Source: Mycolicibacterium neoaurum VKM Ac-1815D (GTDB lineage: Bacteria; Actinomycetota; Actinomycetes; Mycobacteriales; Mycobacteriaceae). From it: a stretch of DNA of 64,000 nt. The stretch covers positions 558,001 through 622,000 of the forward strand of contig NC_023036.2 of NCBI RefSeq assembly GCF_000317305.3, given 5' to 3'. Under the pieces are notes generated by a model. It was not told the origin of the DNA, did not search any database, and worked only from the letters and a program-made list of their open reading frames with translations. Both the position numbers and the translations under genes were made by a program. This document shows positions 1 to 8,383 of the stretch, in pieces; the stretch's first letter is position 1; the number at the start of each line of letters is the position of its first letter.

Positions 1-393
1 GTGGCCTCGGCCGCGGGGTTCGCCGCAGCGCCCTCGATGGCGGCCTACAACGTCTCCAAGGCCGGCGTGCTGTCGCTGTCGGAGACGTTGGCAGCCGAAC
101 TCAGCGGCACCGACATCGCGGTGACGGTGCTCTGCCCCACTTTCGTCAAAACCAATGTGTTCACCGACGGGCGGATCACCCCCGGGTCGATGAACCTGAG
201 TCAACAGCTGGCTCGCTGGACCGGCGTCTCCGCCGAGGGCGTGGCCACTCGCACCCTCGACGCACACGATCGCGGCAATCTCTATGTGGTGCCCCAGCTG
301 GACGCCAAGGTCGTATGGCATCTGAAGCGTCACGTGCCCGCCCTCTACGCGCATGGCGCCGGATTGCTCGGCCGGCTCCTCCCGTCCAACTGA
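1..393 (+). CDS. Short-chain dehydrogenase/reductase, C-terminal part (cut by window start)
   Basis: C-terminal 130 residues of a classical SDR oxidoreductase; the true start lies upstream of the window. The catalytic Tyr-x3-Lys is visible near residues 16-20 (AAYNVSKAGV), followed by the substrate-loop region with VLCPTFVKTNVF. The N-terminal Rossmann TGxxxGxG motif is missing only because of the window edge. It ends 11 bases before a ferritin-like gene and is probably the first visible gene of an operon with that gene and a flavin monooxygenase, which suggests oxidation or reduction of a hydrophobic substrate. The exact substrate cannot be read from the sequence. Confidence 0.85.
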   Translation: MASAAGFAAAPSMAAYNVSKAGVLSLSETLAAELSGTDIAVTVLCPTFVKTNVFTDGRITPGSMNLSQQLARWTGVSAEGVATRTLDAHDRGNLYVVPQLDAKVVWHLKRHVPALYAHGAGLLGRLLPSN

Positions 394-404
394 AAGGAAC
401 GACC

Positions 405-1325
405 ATGGCAATGGATCTGGACAAGATGCTGCAGATGATCAAGGACAAGCAGTGGTCCTTGGTCGATATCGACTGGGATGCACCGGGAGCCGAGCTCATA
501 GACGAAGAGCTCTGGACCAAGCTCAAACCCTTCATGACCGATCTGATGTGGATCGAGAACGTCGGTGCACGAGGCTTCGCGGCGCTGGCCAAGAAGGCGC
601 CGACCCCGACCCTGAAGAGCATCTACGAGCATTTCCACGCCGAGGAGCAGAAGCACGCCAACGCCGAGCTCGCACTCATGCGCCGTTGGGGCATGCTCGA
701 CAACGACGAGATCCCGCCTCCGAGCGTGAACGTGCAGCTGGTCATCACCTGGTTGGACAAGTTCTCCGACGGGATGTCGCTGTCCATCCTGGGCACCGTC
801 ATCCCGATGCTCGAAGTCGCCCTCGACGGCGCGCTGATCAAGTTCATCACCGACGAGGTCAAGGACCCGGTGGCCCAAGAGGTGTTCAAGCGCATCAACT
901 CCGATGAATCCCGCCACCTGGCAGTCGATTTCGAAGTGATGGACATCCTGGGTCACGCGGACCTGCGCAAGCTGGCGGTGGAGTTCGTGGGCAGTTGGAT
1001 GAATCCGGCCCTGGTCATCGGCACGTTGAGCTACTTCCCGCTGCTGAACAAGATGCGCGACAACATCGTCGCGATGGGAGTCAACGAGGAGCGGTTGTAC
1101 CAGGCGATGCGGCGGTTCCGCAGCGTCGGTGAGCGCAGCGAGTACGTGAATCGTGTTCCGATGTACCGGTTCATCAGCTGGCACAGCAAGAAGGTGATCG
1201 ACCGAAGCTCGAAGTATCACTGGCTGGCGGACTCATTGGTGAAGGTGACCGGGGTCATTCCGATGCCGTTGGTGCGCTACACCCCGACCTGGTCGGACGA
1301 GCTGACCTACGAGCCCGTCGCATGA
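405..1325 (+). CDS. Ferritin-like (diiron) domain protein
   Basis: 306-residue mostly helical protein. Two ExxH-type motifs typical of ferritin-like diiron carboxylate proteins are visible: EEQKHANAE (about residue 83) and DESRHLAVDFE (about residue 167). That spacing suits a four-helix bundle binding two irons. The ATG at 405 is chosen because AAAGGA lies just upstream. Its stop overlaps the start of the following monooxygenase gene by four bases, so the two are probably translationally coupled. A role as an oxygenase, desaturase or hydroxylase partner is inferred; the family is known only at superfamily level from this reading. Confidence 0.75.
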   Translation: MAMDLDKMLQMIKDKQWSLVDIDWDAPGAELIDEELWTKLKPFMTDLMWIENVGARGFAALAKKAPTPTLKSIYEHFHAEEQKHANAELALMRRWGMLDNDEIPPPSVNVQLVITWLDKFSDGMSLSILGTVIPMLEVALDGALIKFITDEVKDPVAQEVFKRINSDESRHLAVDFEVMDILGHADLRKLAVEFVGSWMNPALVIGTLSYFPLLNKMRDNIVAMGVNEERLYQAMRRFRSVGERSEYVNRVPMYRFISWHSKKVIDRSSKYHWLADSLVKVTGVIPMPLVRYTPTWSDELTYEPVA

Positions 1326-2800
1326 GCGCGGACGTCCGCGGCGTCGCGATCATCGGAGCAGGATTCGCCGGGATCGGTGCGGCCATCCGGCTCCAAGACG
1401 AGGGCATCACCGATTTCGTCATCTACGAACGCGGCACTGATATCGGCGGAACATGGCGGGACAACACCTATCCCGGCGCGGCCTGCGACATCCCCTCGCG
1501 GTTGTACTCCTACAGTTTCGCTCCCAACCCTGACTGGTCGCACACCTACTCGGGTAGCGCCGAGATCCTGCAGTACATCAACCGGATGGTCGATACCTGC
1601 GATCTGCGGCCCCGTATCCAGTTCGGTCACGAGGTGAGCGCGCTGGAGTACGACGACGCCGATGGCACCTGGACGATCCGATTCCGCGACCGGGAACCCA
1701 CCCGGGCGCGCTCGATCGTGATGGCGCCCGGCCCGCTGGCCAACGCCAGTCTGCCGGACATACCGGGTATCGAGACCTATGCGGGCAAGAAGATCCACAG
1801 TGCCCGTTGGGATCACGACTACGACTTCGCCGGCAAGAAGGTCGCCGTCGTCGGTACCGGGGCCAGTGCGGTGCAGATCATCCCCGAACTGGTCAAGGTG
1901 GCGGCCTCGGTCAAGGTTTTCCAGCGCACACCCGGTTGGGTGCTGCCGCGGGTCAACACCGAGACCGGGGACTGGGCCAGGCGCCTCTACCGCTCGGTGC
2001 CGCTGACCGAGAAACTGGCGCGGTCGGCGTGGTTCTGGGGACACGAGTCGGTGGCCCTCGGTGTCGTGTGGGACACCCCGTTGACCCGCATCGTGGAAGC
2101 GCTCAGCCTGGCCAATCTACGCATGCAGGTGAAGGATTCGTGGCTGCGTCGGCAGCTCAAGCCCGACTTCTCCGCGGGATGCAAGCGGTTGCTGATGTCC
2201 AGTGACTACTACCCGGCGTTGCAGGCCGACAACTGCAAACTGGTGACCTGGCCGATCGCGCGGCTGTCACCGCGCGGGATTCGTACCGTGGAAGGTATCG
2301 AGCACCAGTTCGACGCCATCGTCTTCGCCACCGGTTTCGACGTGTCGAAAGCCGGGACGCCGTTTCCGGTCATCGGATCGGGCGGGCGTGAACTGGCCGC
2401 GGAATGGAGTTCGGGGGCGTACGCCTACCGCAGCGTGGCGGTGTCCGGTTACCCCAACCTGTACTTCACCTTCGGGCCGAATTCCGGACCGGGGCACAGC
2501 TCGGCGCTGGTGTACATGGAGGCGCAGATCGACTACATCACCAAGGCCATCGGAACCCTGCTGCGCTTCGGCTGGAAGGCGTTGGACGTGCGCGCCGACG
2601 CTCAGGATCGCTATAACGCAGACATCCAGCGCCGGCTGCAATCGACCACCTGGAATTCCGGATGCCAGAGTTGGTATCTGACCGAGGACGGCTTCAACGC
2701 GACGATGTATCCCGGGTTCGCGACGCAGTACGTCAATCAACTCAAGAACCTCGACTTGCACGACTATCGCATCACGGTGGACGAACTGGTCGGCGCATAA
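1322..2800 (+). CDS. Flavin-containing monooxygenase, Baeyer-Villiger type
   Basis: 492-residue FAD/NADPH monooxygenase. The FAD Rossmann motif GAGFAGIG is at residues 11-18, a second nucleotide-binding motif VVGTGASAVQ is near residue 177, and a Baeyer-Villiger-like fingerprint (YAGKKIHSARWDHD) lies between them. An ATGFD motif is near residue 340. Such enzymes insert oxygen into ketones or oxidise heteroatoms, and mycobacteria carry many paralogues. The ATG overlaps the stop of the ferritin-like gene (ATGA). It forms a compact + strand operon with the upstream SDR and diiron protein, followed by a MerR regulator. The substrate is unknown. Confidence 0.9.
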   Translation: MSADVRGVAIIGAGFAGIGAAIRLQDEGITDFVIYERGTDIGGTWRDNTYPGAACDIPSRLYSYSFAPNPDWSHTYSGSAEILQYINRMVDTCDLRPRIQFGHEVSALEYDDADGTWTIRFRDREPTRARSIVMAPGPLANASLPDIPGIETYAGKKIHSARWDHDYDFAGKKVAVVGTGASAVQIIPELVKVAASVKVFQRTPGWVLPRVNTETGDWARRLYRSVPLTEKLARSAWFWGHESVALGVVWDTPLTRIVEALSLANLRMQVKDSWLRRQLKPDFSAGCKRLLMSSDYYPALQADNCKLVTWPIARLSPRGIRTVEGIEHQFDAIVFATGFDVSKAGTPFPVIGSGGRELAAEWSSGAYAYRSVAVSGYPNLYFTFGPNSGPGHSSALVYMEAQIDYITKAIGTLLRFGWKALDVRADAQDRYNADIQRRLQSTTWNSGCQSWYLTEDGFNATMYPGFATQYVNQLKNLDLHDYRITVDELVGA

Positions 2801-2809
2801 GATTCGCCG

Positions 2810-3568
2810 GTGACCGAATACCGGATAGACGATCTGGCTCGCCGCGCCGGGACGACCGCTCGCAACGTCCGGGTGTACCAGGAAAGTGGTCTGCTCCCGC
2901 GCCCGCACCGTCGCGGCCGGGTGGCCATCTACACCGACAGACATCTGCGCCAGCTCGAGGCGATCATCCGTTTGCTCGGTGAGGGTTTCACGGTCAAACA
3001 CATCCTGAGGTTCCTCACCGGCCTGCAACGGGGCCAGGATCTGGCGCAGGTGCTCGACCTGACAGATCTCGGCGAGCTGGTCACCGAGCCGTGGTCGCGT
3101 CCGGTCACTGTCACCGTGACCCGCGCCGAGCTGGAGAGCCGACTCGGTGCCCTCGACGCGAACACACTCGACCGGTTGTTGTCCGACCGGATCATCGAGG
3201 AGACCGAGGAAGCGGATCGGTTCCTCGTCCGGGATCAGCGCGTCATAGAGGATTTCGCGACACTGATCGCGCGGGGAATGCCGCTGGCGACGATCCTGCA
3301 GACCACCGCCACCGTCGACGCCCACCTCGACGAGGCTGCCCGCGAGCTCGCGGGAGCGGGTCACAGCGAGGTGGTCCGGCAGCGCGGAGCCGGCTGGTAC
3401 CCGTCCGATGACACCGAATTGTCCTGGGCGGCAGATCTTGTCGATGCCATGCGACGAGTGGCCCGCCGATCGGCACACGCCAGTCTGGACCGGGCGCTCG
3501 ACGAGGCGGTGCGCACCGAGTTGCGCCGCTACCAGCAATACGAGGCCGCCGACGCCGACGTGAAGTGA
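2810..3568 (+). CDS. MerR-family transcriptional regulator
   Basis: 252 residues starting at a GTG nine bases after the monooxygenase stop. The N-terminal winged HTH is clear: DDLARRAGTTARNVRVYQES (residues 5-24), then a wing with GRVAIYTDRHLRQLEAI and the usual LLGEGFTVKHI segment. The C-terminal half is helical with no obvious cysteine-based metal site, so a small organic effector is more likely than a metal. Position as last gene of the SDR-diiron-monooxygenase cluster suggests that it controls that cluster (inference). Confidence 0.88.
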   Translation: MTEYRIDDLARRAGTTARNVRVYQESGLLPRPHRRGRVAIYTDRHLRQLEAIIRLLGEGFTVKHILRFLTGLQRGQDLAQVLDLTDLGELVTEPWSRPVTVTVTRAELESRLGALDANTLDRLLSDRIIEETEEADRFLVRDQRVIEDFATLIARGMPLATILQTTATVDAHLDEAARELAGAGHSEVVRQRGAGWYPSDDTELSWAADLVDAMRRVARRSAHASLDRALDEAVRTELRRYQQYEAADADVK

Positions 3569-3611
3569 CCTGTTCGCCGGCTACCGGAAATCCCTGCCCG
3601 CGTTCGCCGGT

Positions 3612-3627
3612 GTAGCGGTTACGCTAC
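3612..3627. promoter_or_regulatory. Inverted repeat GTAGCG-N4-CGCTAC upstream of a membrane-protein gene
   Basis: Perfect 6-bp arms separated by GTTA, located 15 bases before the GTG of the next gene and 43 bases after the MerR gene. It could be an operator or a small hairpin; no family match is claimed. Confidence 0.35.
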
Positions 3628-3642
3628 GCAGGACAGAGCACT

Positions 3643-4416
3643 GTGGGGGGATCTGTGTCGATGGATGTGCTGGCGGACGGGCTGTGGTCCTACCGCCTCG
3701 GGCAGGCGGCTTTCGCGCTGATACTGCCGACGGTCGGGACGTTGTTGCTGGTCGTCGGGTTGGTTCGACGGCGTGCCTTCAACCGGTGGAACAGCAGCGA
3801 CGACGATCGACTGTTGGCCCCGGATACGTCTTCAGGCGGTGATGACACGGCCACCGATCCCTATGACGAGTTCGACGGACTACCAGAAGACCTACCGCCG
3901 CGTCCGTCACGACCTTCGGGCAAGGGAACCGTTCCCATCGTCGTCGGTGTGGTGCTGCTGGTGCTCGGTGCCGCACATGTCTTCTCGGCCCTGGTGTCCT
4001 CCGGCCGTGTCCAGTCGACGGGTAATGTCGCTGTAGGCCAATGCATCACGGCGCAGGCCTACGACCAGGGTCGGATGAACTCCGAACCAGTCGACTGCCG
4101 ACGTTCGGATGCGACGATGGAGCTGGTGTCCAAGGGCGACGGCACGGCCACCTGTCCTGATGGACTGCGGCGCAGCCCCATCTATCCGGCGCTCACCAAC
4201 GAGGTGCGCACCCATTGCTTCATGCTGAACCTGCGTGAAAACCACTGCTACGCCGTCAGCGGAACCGTCACCCCGGCCAATTGCACAGAACCGGGAGCCA
4301 GCATTCGGGTGGTGCGTCGTGTCGACGGTGCCAGCGAAGCGGTCGGGTGTCCGGCCGCTGCCCGGGTGGTCTCCTACACCGACCCGGCGCGGGTCTACTG
4401 TTTCGTCGCGCCGTGA
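3643..4416 (+). CDS. Two-transmembrane protein with cysteine-rich extracytoplasmic domain (LppU-like)
   Basis: About 257 residues. A hydrophobic segment at about residues 20-40, an acidic/proline-rich linker, and a second helix (PIVVGVVLLVLGAAHVFSAL, about residues 105-124) precede a C-terminal domain with paired cysteines (VGQCITAQAY, VDCRR, ATCPDG, HCFML, HCYAV, ANCTE, VGCPA, VYCFV). This resembles the LppU/SCO3897-like domain seen in actinobacterial envelope proteins. Starts at GTG 3643 (AGGA 9 bases upstream), GTG 3655 or ATG 3661 are all possible; G6 at 3645-3650 could serve the later ones. Function unknown; an envelope location is inferred. Confidence 0.7.
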   Translation: MGGSVSMDVLADGLWSYRLGQAAFALILPTVGTLLLVVGLVRRRAFNRWNSSDDDRLLAPDTSSGGDDTATDPYDEFDGLPEDLPPRPSRPSGKGTVPIVVGVVLLVLGAAHVFSALVSSGRVQSTGNVAVGQCITAQAYDQGRMNSEPVDCRRSDATMELVSKGDGTATCPDGLRRSPIYPALTNEVRTHCFMLNLRENHCYAVSGTVTPANCTEPGASIRVVRRVDGASEAVGCPAAARVVSYTDPARVYCFVAP

Positions 4417-4768
4417 AGATCGGTCTCGTGATCCTCATCTCAACGGGCCCGGATATCGATTGACTTTTTCCACGACCGGGGTCCTAATGGTCCAGGCACG
4501 ACAGGTGCCAGTCGAGACGGAAGCGAGGTGTGTGGCCTGATGCCAAGTGGCAGTATTCGTCCGGGCGCCGACGTCGCCCTCGCGGTTTCCCTCCGGTTCA
4601 CCGACCGCTGATCTGATTTCCCGGCCCTGGTTGCCGGAACCATCCCGCGGCGCTCCACAACCAACACCAAGGATCGCCGCGTTCAATCGCGCGTGAAGCG
4701 CGCCATTTGATCCCGTCCCTGCCGTGCCGCTGCCATGACGGGTGACACCATGCGAAAGGAGTCCGGCG
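4417..4768 (+). other. Long leader/intergenic region before mgtC, no gene seen
   Basis: 352 bases without a convincing coding frame. Small hairpins are visible, for example GGCAC-N5-GTGCC at about 4494-4508 and TGCC-N3-GGCA near 4541-4551. mgtC genes are often controlled by Mg2+-responsive leaders, but the conserved M-box core (GTTAGGTGAGGCTCC) is not present, so no riboswitch is called. A promoter for mgtC must lie in or near this region. Confidence 0.35.
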
Positions 4769-5491
4769 ATGACGACTGTGGAGATGCTGCTGCGGCTGGG
4801 TGCCGGTGTGGGACTCGGCACGTTGATCGGCCTGGAACGTCAATATCGAGCCCGGATGGCGGGCCTACGGACCAACGCCCTGGTGGCGGTGGGATCCACG
4901 CTGTTCGTATTGCTGTCCGCACACGGCTTCGTCGGCGATTCGGGGACGCCCGACCCGACCCGGGTGGCGGCCCAGATCGTTTCGGGCATCGGTTTTCTGG
5001 GAGCCGGTGTCATCCTCCGGGACGGGTTGACCGTGCGCGGCCTGAACACGGCGGCCACGCTGTGGTGTTCGGCGGCTGTGGGAGCGCTGTGTGGCGCCGG
5101 TCTGTTCACTGTCGCCGCGGCGGGCACTGGCGTCGTCGTCACCGTGAACGTTGCGTTGCGCTACCTGGGCCGCGCCGTGGACCGGCGGCCGGATACCGGT
5201 GATGAGCATCCCACCAACTATCTCTTCGTGGCGACCACACGCGACGAGCACGAGGCACATATCCGGGCGCTGATCGTGCAGGCGCTGACGCGCACCGATT
5301 TCCGACTGCAGTCCATCGCCAGCACCAACATCGACGGTGGTGGCGTCGAGGTCCGTGCGGAGTTGGCCAGCGATCAGCGCGACGATCGGCAGATGGAATC
5401 GGCCGTGAGCAGGCTGAGTATGGAGCCGTCGGTGACCAGCGTGCGCTGGCAGGCCGACAGCGAAGAGCGCCGGGACGCGGTCGACCGCTGA
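4769..5491 (+). CDS. mgtC: MgtC/SapB family membrane protein
   Basis: 240 residues. The N-terminal MgtC core with about four transmembrane segments is plain (GLGTLIGLERQYRARMAGLR, VSGIGFLGAGVILR, VRGLNTAATLWCSAAVGALCG). It is followed by a soluble ACT-like C-terminal domain (from about residue 145). MgtC is a virulence-linked inner-membrane protein needed for growth in low Mg2+ and known in other bacteria to inhibit F1Fo ATP synthase. The ATG at 4769 follows AAAGGAG with good spacing; an in-frame GTG at 4742 is less likely. It stands alone on the + strand behind a long leader, consistent with its own regulation. Confidence 0.9.
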   Translation: MTTVEMLLRLGAGVGLGTLIGLERQYRARMAGLRTNALVAVGSTLFVLLSAHGFVGDSGTPDPTRVAAQIVSGIGFLGAGVILRDGLTVRGLNTAATLWCSAAVGALCGAGLFTVAAAGTGVVVTVNVALRYLGRAVDRRPDTGDEHPTNYLFVATTRDEHEAHIRALIVQALTRTDFRLQSIASTNIDGGGVEVRAELASDQRDDRQMESAVSRLSMEPSVTSVRWQADSEERRDAVDR

Positions 5492-5532
5492 GCACACCGG
5501 CGGTCGGCGAACCGATTTTGCGAAAGCGCATG

Positions 5533-5546
5533 CGCAAGCGCTTGCG
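5533..5546. promoter_or_regulatory. LacI-type operator palindrome CGCAAGCGCTTGCG
   Basis: Perfect 14-bp palindrome with the central CG typical of LacI/GalR operators, 61 bases before the binding-protein ATG. A related half-palindrome (CGAAAGCGCATGCG) lies immediately upstream. The operon ends in a LacI-family gene, so autoregulation through this site is the natural inference. Confidence 0.65.
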
Positions 5547-5607
5547 TGACTCTACGCTGCCAGTCACGCCTGACGCGACCTGCGTCACACAGGACAAAGG
5601 AGTCCAC

Positions 5608-6600
5608 ATGATCGGTAAGCGCAGCACACACGCCGTCGGGATGATCCTGATGGCCGGATCGCTGGTCCTCGGTATGACAGCCTGCGGGGGATCGGACTCG
5701 GGCAGCATCAAGGTCGGCCTGATCACCAAGACCGACTCCAACCCGTTTTTCGTGAAGCTTCGCGAGGCGGCGCAGGCACAGGCCGAGAAGGACGGAGCCC
5801 AGTTGGTGGCGCTCGCCGGTGCCTTCGACGGCGATAACGAAGGCCAGGTCGCAGCCATCGAGAACATGGTCGGCCAGGGCGTCAAGGGCATCCTGATCAC
5901 CCCCAACTCGTCCACCGGTGTCCTCGACGCCATCAAGAAAGCGCGGGACGCCGGTGTCGTCGTCATCGCTCTGGACACGGCAACCGACCCCGAGGACGCG
6001 GTGGACGCCACCTTCGCCACCGACAACCTCGCGGCCGGGGTCAGCCAGGGCAAATGGGTGCGGGCCGCCCTCGGTGACGCACCGCCCCAGGTCGTGATGC
6101 TCGACGGCACACCCGGTGGCACGGTCGACACCTTCCGGCACGACGGATTCCTGGAGGGCTTCGGCATCACCGAGGGGTCCCCGGAGATCGTCGGCCAAGA
6201 GAACACCAACGGCGATCAGACCAAGGCGCAGACCGCGATGGAGAACATCCTGCAGCGCGCTCCCGGTATCAACGCGCTCTACACCATCAACGAACCTGCC
6301 GCCGCGGGTGCCTACCAGGCCATCCAGTCGGCCGGACGGGCCGACCAGATCACCATCGGCTCGATCGACGGAAGCTGCACGGGCGTCGCCGACGTGAAAT
6401 CCGGCAAGATCGGCGCGACGGTCATGCAGTTCCCGGCCAAGATGGCAGAACAAGGCGTGCAGGCCGTGGTGAAGTTCGCCAAGGACGGCACCAAACCGAG
6501 CGGATTCAACGACACCGGATCCGAGCTGATCACCGACAAGCCGGTTCCCGGGCTCGACTCCAAGGACAGCGCCTGGGGCGAACAGAACTGCTGGGGCTGA
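5608..6600 (+). CDS. Sugar ABC transporter substrate-binding lipoprotein
   Basis: 330-residue periplasmic-binding-protein-like lipoprotein. The signal peptide ends in lipobox MTAC with Cys at about residue 25, then the RbsB-type fold begins (KVGLITKTDSNPFFVKLREA). ATG 5608 has AAAGGAG six bases upstream. RbsB/FrcB-type proteins bind pentoses, hexoses or polyols and deliver them to a permease. The following genes encode permease and ATPase, and then two kinases and a LacI regulator, an order reminiscent of the rhizobial fructose (frcBCAK) system. The sugar itself is not proven. Confidence 0.9.
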   Translation: MIGKRSTHAVGMILMAGSLVLGMTACGGSDSGSIKVGLITKTDSNPFFVKLREAAQAQAEKDGAQLVALAGAFDGDNEGQVAAIENMVGQGVKGILITPNSSTGVLDAIKKARDAGVVVIALDTATDPEDAVDATFATDNLAAGVSQGKWVRAALGDAPPQVVMLDGTPGGTVDTFRHDGFLEGFGITEGSPEIVGQENTNGDQTKAQTAMENILQRAPGINALYTINEPAAAGAYQAIQSAGRADQITIGSIDGSCTGVADVKSGKIGATVMQFPAKMAEQGVQAVVKFAKDGTKPSGFNDTGSELITDKPVPGLDSKDSAWGEQNCWG

Positions 6601-6608
6601 CGTAGCCC

Positions 6609-7604
6609 ATGAGCACCGACGCTCCGGCAACCAACGCGTCATCACCTGTCAGACGGTTGAGCTCCGATCAGATTCTGCGTGAACCCCTGCTCGGCCCCCT
6701 GGTGGCGCTCGTCTTGGCGATCGTCATCTTCAGCTCGGTCACCGACTCGTTCCTTAATCCGCAGAACGTGTCCCTGATCCTGCAGCAGTCGGTGGTCGTG
6801 GGCATCCTGGCGGTCGGGCAGACGCTGATCATCCTCACCTCGGGTATCGACCTGTCGATCGGGGCGATCGCCGTCTTCGGCAGCATCGTGCTGGCCCAGA
6901 GTGCCGGCGCCAACGGGCCTTTCGTGGCCCTGGGTTCGACGCTGCTGGTCTGTGTCCTCTTCGGCGCGATCAACGGCGGACTGGTCACGATGCTGAGGCT
7001 GCCTCCGTTCATCGTGACACTGGGAACCTTCACCGCGATCCAGGCGGCGACGCGGCTGCTGGCCGGGTCGGAAACCTACCGCGTCGAACAAGGACCGCTG
7101 ACCTTTCTGGGCACCTCGTTCCGGCTGGGGTCGTTCTCGACCACCTACGGCGTGGTGGCCATGCTGCTGGTGTACCTGGTGGTTTGGTACGCCCTGAGTC
7201 AAACCGCTTGGGGTAAACACGTTTACGCCGTCGGTGGAAACCGCCAGGCCGCCGATCTGTCCGGGATCAAGTCCGGGCGCGTGCTGGTTTCGGTCTACAT
7301 CACCACCGGCGTGATCGCGGCCATCGCCGCTTGGGCCGCGCTCGGCCGGATCCCCAACGCCGATCCCAACGCGTATCAGAACGCCAATCTGGAATCGATC
7401 ACCGCGGTGGTGATCGGCGGCACCAGCCTGTTCGGTGGGCGCGGCGGTGTGGGTGGGACATTGGTCGGCACGCTGATCGTCGGCGTGCTGCGCAACGGGC
7501 TGACCCAGGCCGGCGTCGACAACCTCTATCAGAACATCGCCACCGGCATCCTCGTGATCGTCGCGGTGGCGGTGGATCAGTTCGCGCGCAGGAGATCACA
7601 ATGA
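6609..7604 (+). CDS. Sugar ABC transporter permease (RbsC/FrcC type)
   Basis: 331 residues with about eight to ten hydrophobic helices. The BPD_transp_2 signatures GQTLIILTSGIDLSIGAI (about residues 73-90) and TAVVIGGTSLFGGRGGVGGT near the C-terminus are diagnostic of ribose-type permeases. It starts eight bases after the binding protein stop and overlaps the ATPase start by four bases (ATGA). It forms the membrane channel of the sugar importer. Confidence 0.92.
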   Translation: MSTDAPATNASSPVRRLSSDQILREPLLGPLVALVLAIVIFSSVTDSFLNPQNVSLILQQSVVVGILAVGQTLIILTSGIDLSIGAIAVFGSIVLAQSAGANGPFVALGSTLLVCVLFGAINGGLVTMLRLPPFIVTLGTFTAIQAATRLLAGSETYRVEQGPLTFLGTSFRLGSFSTTYGVVAMLLVYLVVWYALSQTAWGKHVYAVGGNRQAADLSGIKSGRVLVSVYITTGVIAAIAAWAALGRIPNADPNAYQNANLESITAVVIGGTSLFGGRGGVGGTLVGTLIVGVLRNGLTQAGVDNLYQNIATGILVIVAVAVDQFARRRSQ

Positions 7605-8383
7605 GCGACATACCCGTGCTCGAGGCACGCGGCCTGGTCAAGAAGTACGGCAGCGTGACCGCGATCAACGGTGCCGACTTCGCGTTGCGCGCCGGCGAGG
7701 TCCTGGCCGTCATCGGTGACAACGGCGCGGGTAAGTCCAGCTTGATCAAAGCCCTTGCCGGCGCCGTCATTCCGGATTCGGGCCAGATCCTGATGAACGG
7801 CACACCGGTGTCGTTCAAGAACACCAGGGACGCCAGGGCGGCCGGCATCGAAACCGTCTACCAGGACCTTGCGGTGGTCTCGGCCCTCGACATCGCCTCG
7901 AACCTGTACCTGGGTCGCGAGGTGCGTCGAAAAGGCCTTGCCGGCCGGGTGTTCCGCCGACTCGACATGCCCGTGATGCGACGCGATGCCGCACAACATC
8001 TGGCGGACCTGAAGATCGGGATCAAGTCGGTGAACCAGGCCGTCGAAACGCTCTCCGGCGGCCAGCGCCAAGGCGTCGCGGTGGCCCGTGCGGCCGCCTT
8101 CGGTCGCGGCGTGATCATCATGGACGAGCCGACCGCCGCGCTCGGTGTCAGGGAATCCGGGCAGGTGATCGATCTGATCCGGTCGATCCGCGACCGCGGC
8201 ATCCCGGTCGTGCTCATCAGCCATGACATGCCGCACGTGTTCGAGGTCGCCGACCGGATTCACATCCACCGCCTCGGGAAGCGTGCCGGAGTGGTCGATC
8301 CGAAGAAGCGTTCCATGTCCGAGGTGGTCGCACTGATGACCGGTGCGGAGGAGCCGACCGATGAGGAACGCGCCGCTCGCTGA
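7601..8383 (+). CDS. Sugar ABC transporter ATPase (single-domain, FrcA-like)
   Basis: 260 residues, one ABC domain rather than the duplicated RbsA form. Walker A GDNGAGKSS (about residue 39), signature LSGGQRQGVAVARA (about residue 151), Walker B VIIMDEPTAAL and the switch histidine in LISHDMPHV are all intact. ATG 7601 overlaps the permease stop; AGGAGA precedes it. The 3' end overlaps the PfkB kinase gene by 23 bases. Single-domain ATPases of this class occur in fructose/xylitol-type importers. Confidence 0.93.
   Translation: MSDIPVLEARGLVKKYGSVTAINGADFALRAGEVLAVIGDNGAGKSSLIKALAGAVIPDSGQILMNGTPVSFKNTRDARAAGIETVYQDLAVVSALDIASNLYLGREVRRKGLAGRVFRRLDMPVMRRDAAQHLADLKIGIKSVNQAVETLSGGQRQGVAVARAAAFGRGVIIMDEPTAALGVRESGQVIDLIRSIRDRGIPVVLISHDMPHVFEVADRIHIHRLGKRAGVVDPKKRSMSEVVALMTGAEEPTDEERAAR

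Noticed and set aside
4417..4768. M-box riboswitch before mgtC
   Set aside because: The conserved GTTAGGTGAGGCTCC core and the other strictly kept bases are not found on the + strand.
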